From Allacma fusca (Eukaryota > Arthropoda > Collembola > Symphypleona > Sminthuridae), in assembly GCA_947179485.1 (NCBI GenBank), contig OX359247.1, forward strand, positions 26,078,801 through 26,142,800: a stretch of 64,000 nucleotides of DNA, written 5' to 3'. The notes under the pieces are model-generated. The model did no database searches. It saw nothing but the letters and a program-made list of their open reading frames with translations, and was not told the origin of the DNA. Each line of letters begins with the position of its first letter. The first letter of the stretch is position 1. Positions 39,201 to 54,100 of the stretch are shown one piece after another. Both the position numbers and the translations under genes were made by a program.

Positions 39201-40726
39201 GCGGAGCTGTTTCCCGGAGTAGTGATTACAACTTTTCCATCGTCTTAATTTTCTATTCCAGTTTCAATTCCAAGTGGATTTGCATTTAATTCTCTTGAGA
39301 GTGAGAAGATAGGGAGAGGACAAACGAGAGATGAATTGAAAAAAAAAACAGTTTATGAAGCGCTTCGTTATTATTATTATGTATGCTGGAGGAAGCAACC
39401 CATGATTAGATCAATACAACAAGAGCAAAAGTGAAGTGTATCTATAGCTATGGAAGTCTTGATTAAAAAGAACGTAGATGACTTCAGCAGAAGCTCATAT
39501 TTACCCCTTGTGAGTTGAATTTCACCTTCTGGAATTATTGCTTGTTCAGTGTCTAAAAGTCAATGATTATTCGAGAAAACACGTTCTTTGGTTAAACAGC
39601 AGGAAAAGTTAATCTTTTCTCAAAGTGCCTGTAATAAGCGTGCATATATGTATGTACGTACTGTGTATGCACTATATGTGTATGTACATACTATATTCTA
39701 CTGCTATGCATGGTCTAGGAGAATTAAATCATATTAATTTCTTAAACAGCAGCTCGCTATGAGTTTACATCCAGGCAGAGACCATTTTCCTACACTAGCG
39801 TTAAAATATTTCCCATTGTTTTCATCCTCATTCGTTATTATCCCTTGCTTGTAATTTTTCCAGAGGATTTCATTGCTGAGGGATCAAACGGGTTGTTAAT
39901 TGCTGGGTTTAAGTCATCCTTCTCACTACTGTCCGTACACAAACTTTGACATGGTAATTATGAAATCGTATCGAGGGAATTATGTTTACAGCAGCAATAT
40001 TTACATTAAAGGGTCAGGGATATAAACTGTAAGGTAACTTTTTGAGGCTTCCCAAGGGATTCCTTGGGAACTGGCACTACACAGTCCAAGTTGTCAAATG
40101 AAATGGACAATAAGACAATTTACGGCTGTTAAATGCAACTTGTTAATGCGGAGTTTAATGCTCATTTGAACAACTTGGTAAAATCAAGTTTGGTTGTGTC
40201 TTACTTGATCGTTATATAATATTTATCGCATCAGCTCCGAACCAAACTCTGACTCTGACTGCTGATGGAAACTACACAGTTCATCGTCTGCTGGGGGATT
40301 TTATCTGACAATGAGTATACTTACTTATGCACGTATGTAAACAAAAACACATTTCTTTCAAAGTCATTAGTTTTTATAACGATTCTCGTAGATTGCGTCT
40401 TTTGGGTTCGAAATGAACAAAAACTATAGTATTTGAAGTACTAATTGCTTATCAAGACATTGGGTAGAGTAAATGGTTGTCATAACTTAACTCACTTGTT
40501 TTCTCCCTTCAATGCAAGCTCCTCAGGTATTTTTGTGGCTGGAACAAACAAGTCCATATGTACTTAAATAGGTACACTCGGATAACAGGAACTTGTATTG
40601 GACATTTTCTGACTGGTTTATATCACTATAAAACACGGAATTATTTCTATGGGTTTGATATCTTTAAAAGAACGGACGGACTGTCATTAAAATAGAATAA
40701 AGTACAAGTCCATGGGAGAGGTAATT

Positions 40727-40748
40727 ACATACATACATACATACATAC
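40727..40748. repeat. (CATA)n tetranucleotide repeat
   Basis: Five ACAT/CATA units in tandem, the longest pure run of the word that is scattered over the window. Confidence 0.9.
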
Positions 40749-43122
40749 GTCTGTACATCTAATTGTTTTTACTTCAGGATAAATACACTGTGTACACTGG
40801 GATGTCTGGAGCTGTTAGTTGCTTTCTTATCCAGTATTATTACTTTTAGGGGAACCATTAAGTATCATTTCTGGAGATACATCCATGAACCTTTACCACC
40901 TCTGTAGGTTGATGTTCTCAAAAAATGACAATGGCTAACTAACTCACGGGTTAAGGATAGTATAGATATTGATAAGCCATATAAAGGTTTGTTGGAGGAT
41001 CCTTTGAATGAGGCTCTTCAAATATTTCAAAAGCAAACAGATACCTTGTTCTTTCATACTACGTACGTATAGATACATGTGTGTGTGTATCATAGAATAA
41101 TTAATATACAGCTACTAGCTACAAGCTACACCATGTCAACTTGTTGGACAGACATGAATGACAAGAAAAATAGAGCATTATCTCCTAAGGCTTTTGTCCC
41201 TATTCTTGATTTTCTGACCGAAAACAAATTGAAACTGTAAATGAACCAATAGATATGAACTAGTGCTTATCAGACATATGATAATGGCATATGATGTAAT
41301 TTCGAAAACAATGTGTCCTCTACGTGCATCCAAACACGTCTTGAGAGTAAGAACGTTGTTTGAGTGCAAATAAAATAGTAAAGAGCTATATATACGAAAA
41401 TGCATATCTATCTGGAATGGTCAAGGGCAATAATAACTTTTTCAGTCCTTCTCGAGCCCGAGGCTCTTAACCCCCATTAAAAAAATTGAGTTTTCTTACA
41501 AAAGTATTAATCCAGTCCCACTCAGTAATAATAAGTGAATTCCAATCTATACCCTTGCTACTTCCGCGTCCCAGTCCAATTATGCAACGGAGGGTGGAAG
41601 TGGTACCTATTTGACAACGGGGGAAATATATTTGTATGTATTTACAAGACTCATAAGTAATTGAGGAAGGCGTCAGCTCTGTTTTCTGTAAATGACATTT
41701 CAAATGATCGAACTCTAACAACGTGGAGAGGAACAGCTTGAGACATGATTTTCCTCACGTACTGTGCGCTTTTCAATTACTCCCATTTTTAAATACGAAG
41801 TTTATCGGGGGATTTTTAAAGAATGAACCTGATCACAATTCACTTATTCACACTTTATATGCTCCAAGGTGTCTAGTTGTACCGGAATAAAGAAATAAAA
41901 GATGGGCGTAAGGTTACAATGGCAATCGATTCCTTTTAACGATCTTCCCTGGAATCAAACATCTGATCGTCAGAACAAGACCTGAAACTATGTACCACAG
42001 ACGATTCCGTTAAATTTTTTCTCCTTCACTTCATTATAGGATTTCTGAAGTGGACTGACTCCGAAGAGCATGTCTGTATGTAATTATAAAGACAAAAGAA
42101 AACAGTATCGCTGATTCAAATTTCTTGACTTTCCATTACTACTACTACATAAATGTTCCTAAACGCTCCCACCATATGCCCTGCCCTTCCCAAGAAGATC
42201 CAAGCCCTTACTCAAAGATAATACAGGAGGAAGCTCGAGATGTATCTACAATTGCAGTTACATCTTTCCAGAATTCGATTGGACTGGCTTTGAAATGAAT
42301 TCGATATGAAATCAATCACTTCAAAATTAATGGTATCATTGATTTCTAAGCGCCATTCGTGTTCATTTATCGCATGTCTACCCTTGTTATGTAAACCATT
42401 TTAAAAGGGCTTGTGATTTAGCATTGTATGTCTTCAAATGCAGATGTACTTACCATGTGATGTGTGTGTTTGCATGATTCGGGAGCTTAGTACTTGTACC
42501 TAATCATCAGATGAATCCTGTCTTATTGTGAGACACAACACACAACACAGGTTGAGGTTGAGTTACGCACGTATGCCAGTGTGTATGGGCCTTGCATATA
42601 AGTACACATACATGTAGGTATATGAAATCCTATGTAGGTTTGGCTCTGTAGCGGAGAGCATATGAGAAGAAGATGTGGTTGATCCATTTCAATATCAGTG
42701 TAGTCATAAACTTGCGATTGTCACGTTTAAATGTAAATATATATCTACGTACACCTGTTTCTGAGAAGTCGTCGGAGCATGCGAAATTATATTGGAATGA
42801 TTTGCATATAATTCAGTTCAGAGAGTGCGATAAGCCTGACGTCGGAATGTATTTATCTTAAGAGAATCTTTCCCGTGCACGTAAGATCAAACTAGGAGAC
42901 CACTCAGAACGTCCCAACCAAACCACATACGTCTCAACTCCCTCAAGTTAACAGAGAGTAATTGATACACTGCTATAAGTCAGTGGAAGGAGCCATGAGA
43001 AGACAAAAGCCACCTACCAAGTTTATTTGAATTTTAATACAGCTTTTTGCAAATTCCATTCTTACTAAATTTCCCCCATTGTAATAAATGGTGCGAGAGT
43101 TATTATATGGAGCTGGCCCTGG

Positions 43123-43167
43123 CACACACACACACACACACACAATCTCACACTCACACACACACAA
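43123..43167. repeat. (CA)n microsatellite, interrupted
   Basis: CA tract broken by ATCTCACACT. Confidence 0.93.
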
Positions 43168-45015
43168 ACGCATGCACTCTCTGCGGGTTGGTAGTAACTT
43201 TGCACACTATCCGACGATAAGAGTCAGTCTGAGAAACGCGTGAGGTTAATAGATTCCAATTTAAATTTTTCTCACGCCTCATAATTGAAAAGTCAAGCAA
43301 TGCATTGACATCGGCTCAAGTCTCTTAATTGAATAAAGCAAATCCATCATGATTTGAAGCTTGGGTACAAATTAGTGCTAATGAAAGCGACAATTAAATT
43401 ACATAGTGTCGTATTTATAATTATTGCAAGCATGTACAGCAGCCAGTATAAGGGAAGTGGGATAACTTTCAGAAAATATTTCCTTCAGTGATGTAGTGCC
43501 TTTACAGATAATTAGCCATGCAGTGATGGTCATTTATAGCTCCGTAATATTTTTTATAATTATGCAGCAGTATGTACAGATATAACTCTAGAATCCTCGT
43601 GATATGCAATGATGAGCTAAATAGTACAATGATGTTTAGCCACAATAACGTGTCATGATACTCTCATCAAGTGTATTTAAATATTTCTTACTATTAGCTA
43701 AAACAAAAATGTTTAGTAGTAGTATCCATGTATTATTTCCTTCCTTGTGTACATATCTACATAGGTAGATATAGATAGGTATAATTACTTGCATGTACAC
43801 ATCTGAAAATAACTTGGAAGAAATGGAGGGAATGGATTGACTGAGATGTTCAGCCATAGAACAAATTCGTATGTGTAAGGATTTAATGATACACTCGCAC
43901 GGTACAGAGTTCACATATCTACTGGCACTAAGTATGCATCTGTATGCACTCCTGGGAAGGTAAACTCCTTGAGTTTGTGGGTAGTGGAGTTGTATTTACA
44001 TGGACGTATGTACACTCTCAGGTTGACATGGTGGCTGGCTTAGTAGAATAAGCATGAGCCCACAGTGTGGATAGGTTGCATATATGCAACGACTCAAAGG
44101 AGTACGGAGGGTGAGAAGAGGTAGGAAAATCAGCATCCCTCAAATGTAGGAATACAAGAGATGAGGAAGAGAGAGACGAGCTAGAGAGAGAGAGAGGATA
44201 TTACTTGAAGGGGAGAGGTACTCGGCCGGTTAGTCTGTCTGGAAGTCTGGACGTAATCTACCTCGTGGAGGTACCCGTACACTTTTTTGGGATCTGATTT
44301 CAAATTATGACACAGACTTTTTTATACCGCCGTGCTGGTAACAACCTCCGAGAATCTCTGGAGTGAAGTAGTTCTCAATAGCGGCTTGAATTGAAATCAC
44401 GGAGCAGAGCAGGACTATTTGACAAACGATTATCGGGAAAATTGAGACCCATCGTGTGTGAGTGTGTACATATAATAATAGATATATATAAACCTAAATA
44501 TATGAGTGTGTGTGTCTGTGTTTGCGCACCCATACGTGTGCCTGTCTTTCCCTCACATTTTACTACTCCTCACACCAAGTGTATTTTTCTTTGAGTTAAG
44601 TGACTACTCCCGGCTGGATATTTATTGAGTGAGACGAATCACTGGAACATAAACGATTCTCTCATTTCTCTTGATTCAAATCAAGGCTCATTAAAATTGA
44701 AAAAGATTCTTTTGAAATGTTCCACCTCATTATTGATGGGTATTAAAACACCGTCGTAACTGCTCGTAATGCAGTAGAAAAATTACTATCACTTGATCCC
44801 ATCAAAAATTATTTTGTAATAGTTACAGCTGTAAAACTTATTGTTTCCGTGTGCACCCACATTTTTTCTCGAGAGAGTCCAATGTATGTACATATCTATA
44901 TCTATGTGTTCTCCCGTGCCTACCTGGAGTGGTCGGCAGTTAAAATCCAGTAACTAGTTTCTTATTATTTACTTTCCTAAATCCTCGGGAGGACTTCTCG
45001 TCTTGAGTGAGAGCG

Positions 45016-45018
<3 letters not shown>

Positions 45019-45066
<48 letters not shown>
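45019..45066. repeat. (GA)24 microsatellite
   Basis: Forty-eight bases of uninterrupted GA, the longest pure dinucleotide tract in the window. Confidence 0.96.
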
Positions 45067-45072
<6 letters not shown>

Positions 45073-46887
45073 TTAAGTTTGAATTCAAATCCGGAGGCTG
45101 ACTGTTTTTAAGTACCCCGATGAAACTTTGAAAAAAAGGAGATAAGAGCTTAAAATTTCCATACTCCAGACATTGTTTCGCATCATCGTTATATATGTGA
45201 CAAGTTTTTATACTTTCAAGAGTCCGTAATCAGGTCTCAAGCTCATCAAGGATGATCGTCTCATCTTGATGACTTGCCAAAGTGAGCTTTTTATCCGTGA
45301 ATATTGGACCGTCTCTCAAGTCAGTGGTTGCTGGTCAGCTGGATCAATCGGCTGAATTGTGGGACATAAAAACTATACCGCGAAGAGATAGATAGATACA
45401 TGAAGGATTTGTACAGCGTGTTGTACTCGTGGAAACTCCTACTGTCCAGTGCCTATCCTGGTGAGAGGGATACTGCCTTACACTCAACATACCTAACTCC
45501 ATACTATACACATACATAAGACGTAAAATACGGAGAGAGAAGAGCTGCTGCTGGAATATCACGGAACAACTGAATACTACCGTCGAGATACTTGCAAAGA
45601 CAAGTATATTTGTGACGGGTTCGGGAAAATGCTCGTTAAAATGTACGTGACATGATCATTGGAAAGTTTTTATCTTCTCTTTTACTCCCAAGTAGCACTA
45701 CAGTACTACTATGCAATATAGATTATAACACAAACTGCATTTTTTTTATTCCAGTGCAGTCCTACTGCATCCATTCATTCCTTTACCACAGATTGATTAC
45801 AAGCTTACAACTCCCTGATCCATTCAGTTTTATTATAAAAGTATGTAGTACTGTAATAACAATAATAATTATCACAGGGTTATAGATACATTGATCACTT
45901 GTTTCTAAAATTCGTTAGATCTTAGTTTCTCGGCCGGGTTCCTGAGAGGAGGTCTTCTTCTGTCTATACTGGGTCGTAACTGTAATCAGAAATATTTGAA
46001 TGGCCGTACTAGTTTTGCATTTGTGAGATATGTACGTGGAGGGTTAATTTTATTGTCAGGGAGGACTATTACTTGAAATTTAATGTTACTCATAGTTTAA
46101 ATATATGTATTTTCAGGAATGGGGCTCTCTAATAGTATTCTATAGCTCACTGTTATTATCCCTTGAAATCATAAACATTTCAAATGTTACCTAATCCGGA
46201 GCATGCTAATGCATGCTTGTATACGAAAAGTACCTTTCCCTGTAATACTGTATGTGTGGATTATTTGTATGCTTCCATTTGGAGGGACATTAAACACTCA
46301 CACTCAAATTTCTCTTGTTTATGACTAAACCTACCTGTCACTTGGCGCTCTGTGAATACTGATGAAAAATTCAGGGTAAAGTTAGAACTTCCAGAGTGGG
46401 TATGATTGTGCCGTGAGGTAGATATAGGTACGTACATATATCTATAGATACATACATGGAGACCCTAGAAACATTTACAGTACATTAAACCAATTGAATT
46501 CTTCTGTTCTGTCTTCTGGCTCATCAAGTTCCCCCCGATTTATTATTCAGAGTTAGTTCCGTAAGCAATTGCCACGTCTTAGACTAACCCCAATGTTTTC
46601 CACGTAAATGTAATAAAAGATGTTGAAGACAGTTTATTTCCCGGAGCTTAGTCCATAGGCTAATATGTTATTCCAGGCAGATAGGTTTTGCGTCGATAAA
46701 TTGCAAATGACACTCAAAACAAGATCCTAGTAGGTATTGGTTGTTAGCACCCTCCTTGATAGGGAAGTGTTGGGATTTATTCAGCACCTAGAATCTATTG
46801 ACTGGATAATGCTGACTACTACAGAGAGCAATAAGGGAGGACTATGTAAATCATACTAGGAGTTGTGGAAATTAAAATCCATGTGTT

Positions 46888-46905
46888 ATTGTTGTTGTTG
46901 TTGCT
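46888..46905. repeat. Short (GTT)n run
   Basis: Four to five GTT/TTG units with one change to GCT. Confidence 0.8.
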
Positions 46906-47717
46906 GTTCCGAGGACGACCAGCGACTCCTAAGAGAGGAATACTTGTACTAATGACTGTAGTCAGTTAAAGACAGGCTAAAATTTATACAGGGTCCGATG
47001 CGTGTAAAAAAGAAATATATAGTCGAAATTAATTTTTCTAAATGTCCATTAATGCATAAAGTATGTTCGAAAAGGGAAGAAAAACAGGGAGAGGCTTGTC
47101 AGGAATATTTAGTGATTCAGAAATCTTTGAGTGTGTGTATCCTCTTCTGTCCTCTCAGTAAATAGGCACACACATACCTATTGCCCCTTAAGAGGTATCC
47201 AGGGGTTTCAAACAGCTCTGGACGTACAGTCTGCATAATTTGAGATTTTTCTGGGACTACGTTTACATACATATACTGTATGCATGATTCTCCTAGCATT
47301 ACAATATCTGAGATTGTTTATTGGTTGGGCTGTAAATGAAGTAATAGATTCTGATTTTTCATCCTGTACAAGTAATTGTATTGTAATGGGTGTTCAAGGA
47401 GTTCGATTTGCGTCTTAATAGATAGTCTACTCTATCTATGGGTTGGGATGTGTGCATATGATGTAGAGATACATAGCTGATGAAGAGGGAAAAAAAGATG
47501 CGTCCAGGTAGGTAAGTACCAAGTATTTAACTTGTTACCAGTACCAGCCCTCTTACCATTTAGTATTTGTGCGGAGGGTATTTACGCATTTCGAGGTAAT
47601 ATTGCTATTACATTGAATTGGAACTGGCAAGAGCAGTCGTATCCCATAAAGTACATGTGAGTGTGTCCATATGCACTTGACTCGGTCCCTCCAAAAAAGC
47701 AGCAGTGTTCACAAGTA

Positions 47718-47745
<28 letters not shown>
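47718..47745. repeat. (GT)14 microsatellite
   Basis: GT tract followed by GTATGTGTG. Confidence 0.95.
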
Positions 47746-47752
<7 letters not shown>

Positions 47753-48303
47753 TTGGTAGGGAAACAAGTCGTCGGTTTGCTTTTACACCACCGTTGATTA
47801 ATTGACCATCACTGGTTTCGTGCCCATAAACCATGCCCTCTCAAATATGGTCCAAGCTAAATGGCAAGCTCAGGATCACCATGAGAAAGGATTGTCTTGA
47901 AACACACTTCTTTTTACCTTCTGTTATGTACACGGTGGATGTCCTCCTTCAAAATTTATTTCATTTGAGACTACCTTACGAACCATTATGAACATTGTTA
48001 AATGAAAGTCTCACTGGAAATTAACAAGTGTCATGGATCCCATCTGTCTAATTTGAGAGGCTATATAATAGCAGTATATTGTGTATCCTCAGCTATTGGG
48101 GAGTAGGTGGAGACGAGGGAAAAAAGAGTTCACTCCCTGATTATTATTTATATCACCAGTGTGATAGTTTGCCCATTAAACGATAGGAAATAATTACATT
48201 TTGCCCTTGTTCAGAAGTCTATTTGGTACTGTGGGTCTCCATCGGAAGAAAGTATAGTTTCTGACGTCATATACTTTGAGACGGTAGGATCATTTTGGAA
48301 GTA

Positions 48304-48326
48304 CTCTGACTCTGACTCTGACTCTC
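48304..48326. repeat. (CTCTGA)n hexanucleotide repeat
   Basis: Almost four perfect copies of a six-base unit, CTCTGA. Confidence 0.85.
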
Positions 48327-48780
48327 TGTGGGTATAAAAACCTAAGGATAAAATTTGCGGGGAAACCACCCTCCCAATCAGTATCTATAGGATTTGGACT
48401 ATGGGGATATGTAGTAGTGTGTGAGGGTCTTGTTACGTAGAAGTGCAATGACGAAAATAAAATGAGCCCATTTCACATTCGAAAAGTCATTCCAACTCAA
48501 TTTAGATCTCCATTGGAGGAGTAATAAAAACTTACCCTTCACATTAGCTGGTGTTGAGTATGTTTTTTCCGCCCTTTTCCCTACTATTTACTACCCACGT
48601 ATGTATGCAGGCCGTGAGACACTTGAGTAACTCAAAAACAAGCTATCCTATCATGATTTGAGGAGTTTAAGTACACTTTTTGGCTAAAGAGAATAAATAC
48701 TGGTGTTCTCATCGTCCCTGCATCTCCTCTCACTCTGTTTGGTTCCTTCCAACCTTTCTATATAGGAGCTTATTAGAAGT

Positions 48781-48805
48781 CTTCTTCTTCTTCTTCTTCT
48801 TCTTC
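48781..48805. repeat. (CTT)8 trinucleotide repeat
   Basis: About eight CTT units then CATCATCG; gives poly-Phe in a nearby 64-codon frame, which is not a gene. Confidence 0.92.
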
Positions 48806-50609
48806 ATCATCGTCTGCTCCTTCTCATTCTCTCACAAGTTGCCGCTTAATTACAACCAGGCTTACCTCTTATAATTATGTCTTTACAATTGCTTGCAACT
48901 TGTAAATTGAGCCCTGACATTACTACTTCAAGTGAGCGTAACTGGCTTTCAAAAGTGAGATGCTCTGCAGAAATTATGTTGTCTTACCATTTATTACAAT
49001 TTATTCTTTTATTCTAAAAACTTGGGTAATCATTTCTCCGTGTTTGTTTTTTTAGCAAAGAAGGGGTTACAAAAAAATTAAGTAAGGCACAGTTGGATCC
49101 TGTGCCTTTGAGTAGGTGCTTGGGCATTGGTAACTCAAAAGGATTTATGGTAGGAAATGTGTACAATTCCTTGATTGCGCCTAACCAGTAAATTACAGAG
49201 TTGTGTAGCAATAACTCTTTGATTTGCTACTAAAATGGTCAAACCCTCATCTTTCCCTGAGCACCGTTCCTTGGTCATTGACTGAAGTGCAAAAGTTTCG
49301 TAATTCATATTTTTCCAAGGTATAAAAAAAAACATATTAACTCCTTCCAACTGAAATTGTTTGTATTACCCGTAAAAAAGCACACTCTGTCCAATGTAAA
49401 CTAAGTCTCCCTCAAATGGTAAAATTCATTTCTCCTGCATAAATAATAAATGTGTACATAAACGTCATTATGTTTATGACTTGATGCTTGCATATAGTTT
49501 TTTATGTGGGCATGCACAGCTCCATCCAAATAAACCTACAAAGTTGTTCATAGTGTACACAACTATAGTTAATCGTGAGTAAGTGAGAAGGAGGCAGGGG
49601 ATTTCCCTGGTACCTGTACTCTGCTACTATACCTTGATTACCAGCCACAGACATACATATGTACATACCTAGGGTATATCCACTTATTACATAGGAACAC
49701 TTGACGATGATTGGTTCAGAGGAACCGATCATAAATAGTCGAGATGTACTTTGCAGGTACTATTTATTGGGCGGATTTATATGCAGTTAGTTACTCACTT
49801 TCAAAATCCTTCAAATGGAATAACTCTTGTTTATGGGAAACTTCTGAGCAATGTCCATTCGGGATGAGTGTAATGATTGTTGTTGAGGAACGGCCCATGC
49901 TCTCACCATCAGCCTTTAGTCCCCAATGCGGGGAGCATGGAAGATTCTGTGTGCAGAAGAATTTGACAGGAGTAAAGAGTGGAGGCATGTATGCACGTCC
50001 GTGTAGTATGTATGTACATGTATGTATTTATACGAGGTCCATAATGTTGTCAGAAGGGAAAAAAGCTAGGGAGAAACGAAACGTCTAAAGAAATCATTAG
50101 TTGAAATTGTTGTGATCTCCCTTGTTTCGGTATACTGTACTCACCGGGAATACGTCTAAGAGAACAGCATGGAGGACTGTGGGACTTATTATACGTGCAG
50201 CTACATACATACGTAAATGTTAAGAGGATTGAGTAGGCAGCGAAATGATTTTTTCTCCGTTGTGCGTCACTATGGTAGTTAGTAAGTATATGTACCACTT
50301 ACTGCATATCCGACTTCCCTGAGTATGGATTTTTTGGCCAGTCAGACGTCTTTCTGTGTGTAATAAGGCTTGGAAGTTAATTGTAGTTGAGTGCGTAGAT
50401 TATCATTGGTTCTCGTTGGTTGTACCTATGTGCAGTTAACTTGGGCCATAACAATAACAATAAAGAGGAGCAATGGATGGATGGGAATTATGAAGGCGCA
50501 CTCATTTAAGAAGTGCATATCAGTGGTCAAACCAGGGCGTAAATTCCAACGACCATTTTGCGATAGATTTATTAAAATTTATCTTTTATCCTCAGACTCT
50601 TCTGCTCTA

Positions 50610-50667
50610 CTCTCTCTCTCTCTCTCTCTCTCCCTGTCTCTCTCTCTCTCCCTGTCTCTCTCTCCCT
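50610..50667. repeat. (CT)n microsatellite, interrupted
   Basis: Three CT blocks separated by CCCTGT, so the compound CT/CCTGT unit itself repeats. Confidence 0.93.
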
Positions 50668-51156
50668 TTCTCACTCAACTAGAGTAAAAAGGTATCTCTC
50701 CCTGTGTGTATGACTTCCCTCTCTTTCTACCTACTTGAGCCTTAACTACATATAATATGCAGAGGAATCGCTCGTTCCGAAAGGTTCGAAAGACTAAAGA
50801 CTAATATTGAATGGGCGTATTTAAAAAAGTGTAAGTAAATTCTCAAGCGGTGATTATGTACACGCTTCCCTCTTCTCTCTGAACTTTTCTTTGCAACTCC
50901 AACCTTTTACCTTCCAGGAGGTTCGGAGCCCTGCTACACTTGTTCCTCTGCAGCTTGATCAAGTATTTAATTTTTACGTGGTGAATACTGTCACGAGTAA
51001 TGTATGTGTATCGTAGATGGACTCTGAATCTCTGTAACAGATTCTATTCAGTAACCTACAACAACGAGCTCCACAATTACCCTGTACGTTTCCGTGGAAG
51101 AAATTGGTTTTTACTGAAAAGGGGAACTTGAATTTTTTTTCTGACTCCAGCTTTCA

Positions 51157-51194
51157 TATGTATGTATGTATGTATGTATATTTGTATGTATGTA
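51157..51194. repeat. (TATG)n tetranucleotide repeat
   Basis: Tandem TATG units with one TTT interruption; the reverse complement of the CATA run at 40727. Confidence 0.9.
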
Positions 51195-54100
51195 GGGATG
51201 AATGTGTGTATGTCTGTAAGACCGTCCACACAAATGCATACACTGGTGCTCCCTGTTTCGATCTGAGGTTAAGACAAGTTTGTTTCTGAAGATGAGTCAG
51301 ATCCCTGGCAAGAATTGCGTTTAAATCAAAGCGGATTGCGTGTTAATTATAGGGATAACTTTCCATTATCCTCCGTCGTTCTCATTTTGAAGATGGCAGT
51401 CATACTACCATGTTAATTATTACCAAACATTTTCACCCAACCTGATGGTACTGGTTGGTCTCTGTGTGAGTTTATATAACGCAACTATTTCCCCACGAGG
51501 GATTGTTTTTCTCAGGCCAGCCAACTTGTTAGTCTCAATGACCATTATAGAATTTGTAGGTAATAAATTATCGTGGACGGGGATATTTTCTTAAATGTCT
51601 CCTGAGAATTTTTGATTGTAGGAGCTTCAGAGGAACAAGGGACTTGAAATTATTTGTGAATATTCACAACCCTGTTGACTCTCTCCATTAAATATGTTTA
51701 CAAAACTCTACTATAATTTAAATTGCAAGACCGAGGAGAATTCCCCAGATTTGGACAAACAAGCTTTCGTGTGCTTTTAAGTACATTTGAAATTTCTTGA
51801 TGACTGCTGATGAAGTTGAAGCAAGTTTGATGAAAATTATAAGGAAAGGCTCATAACGCAAAAGTTATTCCCTCCTTCAATTGATGTTTCCGTGGAATTT
51901 TCTTTTCAATCAGCTTGATTTCTTAACATTCTCAAGAACGTGAGCATTCTCAAGAAATACACGAACATTATGTTCACTTATGTGGAATTAAACTGTATGT
52001 TGGAGCATGCACATGCCTATGTGGATCCTGGTTGTCCAAATTATTAGATACGTACTTCATTTAGTGGACTATGCCTATGCCCCTTTGCATATCTACTCTT
52101 AACAAGACACGCTTTAACTTTTTAAATGCATCTGCAGCAATATGGACGGAGGAATATGGACCATGACCATACTATGACAGGAGTGCTCACGCTTTGCTGC
52201 ATAACATCTAAAATTCCGATGTCTTCAGTTTCCAAAGCTTCATCAATAATAGTTATCCAACTCTACAGCGGAGTTTGTTTCACGATTTTTTCAATACGAC
52301 TCCTCACATGCGAACAACGTTACGTCTTTTATACAAAAAAATAAATAAATAACTATACATTAACTTTGGTAGAAATAGAAGACACAATATAAGAGGGTAT
52401 CATTCCTTGACTTGAGTCTTCCTTCCCACTAGATCCTGGCTTGTTTGTTCGTGGACAAACAGTAATGTTGTCCTAGTGGACACTAATAAAGATTTTAAAC
52501 TTGTAGGACATAACTTTGAAAAAAGATTCTACCCAATAAACATAAAATGCTGAGGACATTTGATACACCAGGAAATTTACCTTTTGAAATTGTGAACAAC
52601 TGCTCTTATGATATGAAATCTTACATGGTACATACCTAGGTAATTATATGTTATGTACCATTTCCAAGTAATACAGTTTTTATAGATATACAAGCACTCA
52701 TTGTTTTCTTACGTAGGGAGTGTGTCTCACAGCTGATGTGAATGAAATAAGAGCACTAATATAGCTGTATGCTATAACTATCCAGCGACCGGTTGCATTG
52801 AAGCCGTAATGCACTTTCAAGTTCCTTGTCAACCTGTCGCTCTTCTTTGGACTCTCGAGGAATATCTCATACTTGATGGCATAGTTTGTTTAAAAACAAA
52901 AAGGCACAACAGTGTCTACCAATGTTTTCAGTCCTTGTAGTATCTACATATCCTTTGCCGCATGATTTTTACTTGTGGTCGTACTATTATGCCTGCCTAT
53001 ACTGTATGTAGTAGGGATTGCATGAATTCTCCCAGGCCAAGTTGACAGTCTTCATCTACTGCAGGTTTTATTTGTTTTTATGGACGGAATTGGTATCCCC
53101 GAGTGTAGGTAAAATTAACAGGCTGCTCCGTTCCCTGTACGTTATTAGGGTTGTAGACTGACATTGTTGGATGAAGAAATGGAGAGATACGAGGAATGAC
53201 AGAGTCTGTGTCTGTAGTGGAAGAGAATTGGGATAGAGTCGGAGTTGGAGTTGTTTTTGATGGATAGTTCCCTCTTGGTTTGCCGATAACATTCCCGTTG
53301 ACATACTCAGCGTTTCTCTCATTCCGGGGTTATTCCAGGATGACATTACTATTGGGATCGTATCACATCATTATATCTGAAAGGTACCATTTAAATTAGG
53401 CTGCCTGAGAAACGACCAAGTTCTCTTTTCCATTCCTGTGTTGTTCGTATGTATCTATCTCCATGTAGATAGGATTTTTTATTTGTCAGGAGGAAAGTAT
53501 ACACTTCGTCTACGTAAGGCAAGGGCCAGGCAAAGCGTTTGTTCCTCAAGGATGATTTTATCGATGAGTCAAAAAGGCACGGAATAATAGCATTTCTGTA
53601 GATACGGGCATTTACATGGGGGACTGTATCTACAGATGCCAGGTATTTTTTCTTACTACAAATACTATCAAACCGAACGATGGTAGATTAAGCAGAATAC
53701 AATTAGCTCTTATCCGTCTCATCCATGTGTGTTTATTGACAAAGCGGATATGAGACTCCATTGACTTACCATTAGGACACTAGTGGTCAAAGCTGGAGAA
53801 AATATTTCCGAAATAGTAGATAGTTTGTTATGTTTTTTATTTTTTTTCACTCCGACATGATGATGTATGAGGAAGAGTCTTTTAAGTACCTAATAATGGC
53901 TTCTCATGAGAAAATTAAAAGAAAATGAGCTTTCCTTAAACATGACAACCGTACTTTTTCTGTGAAGTGCACAGTCCGTGTAGGAAGAGAGATCCCAGAG
54001 GAAAAAAGTCGTCGAAGGAAAAAAAATGTTACTGCAGTTTGGAACTTCTCTTGGAAACTGGCTTATCGCACCTCATCACACAAACATTAATGGTTGGCTT

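Noticed and set aside
45742..45840. Good acceptor followed by an open segment ending at GTATGT
   Set aside because: Composition of the frame is AT-driven, phase does not match exon B, and a stop appears after 20 codons in the matching phase.
52945..53950. ATATCCTTT with a downstream TTCCTTAAA, resembling an AT-AC U12 intron
   Set aside because: No open, exon-like sequence flanks either end; the words are common at this base composition.
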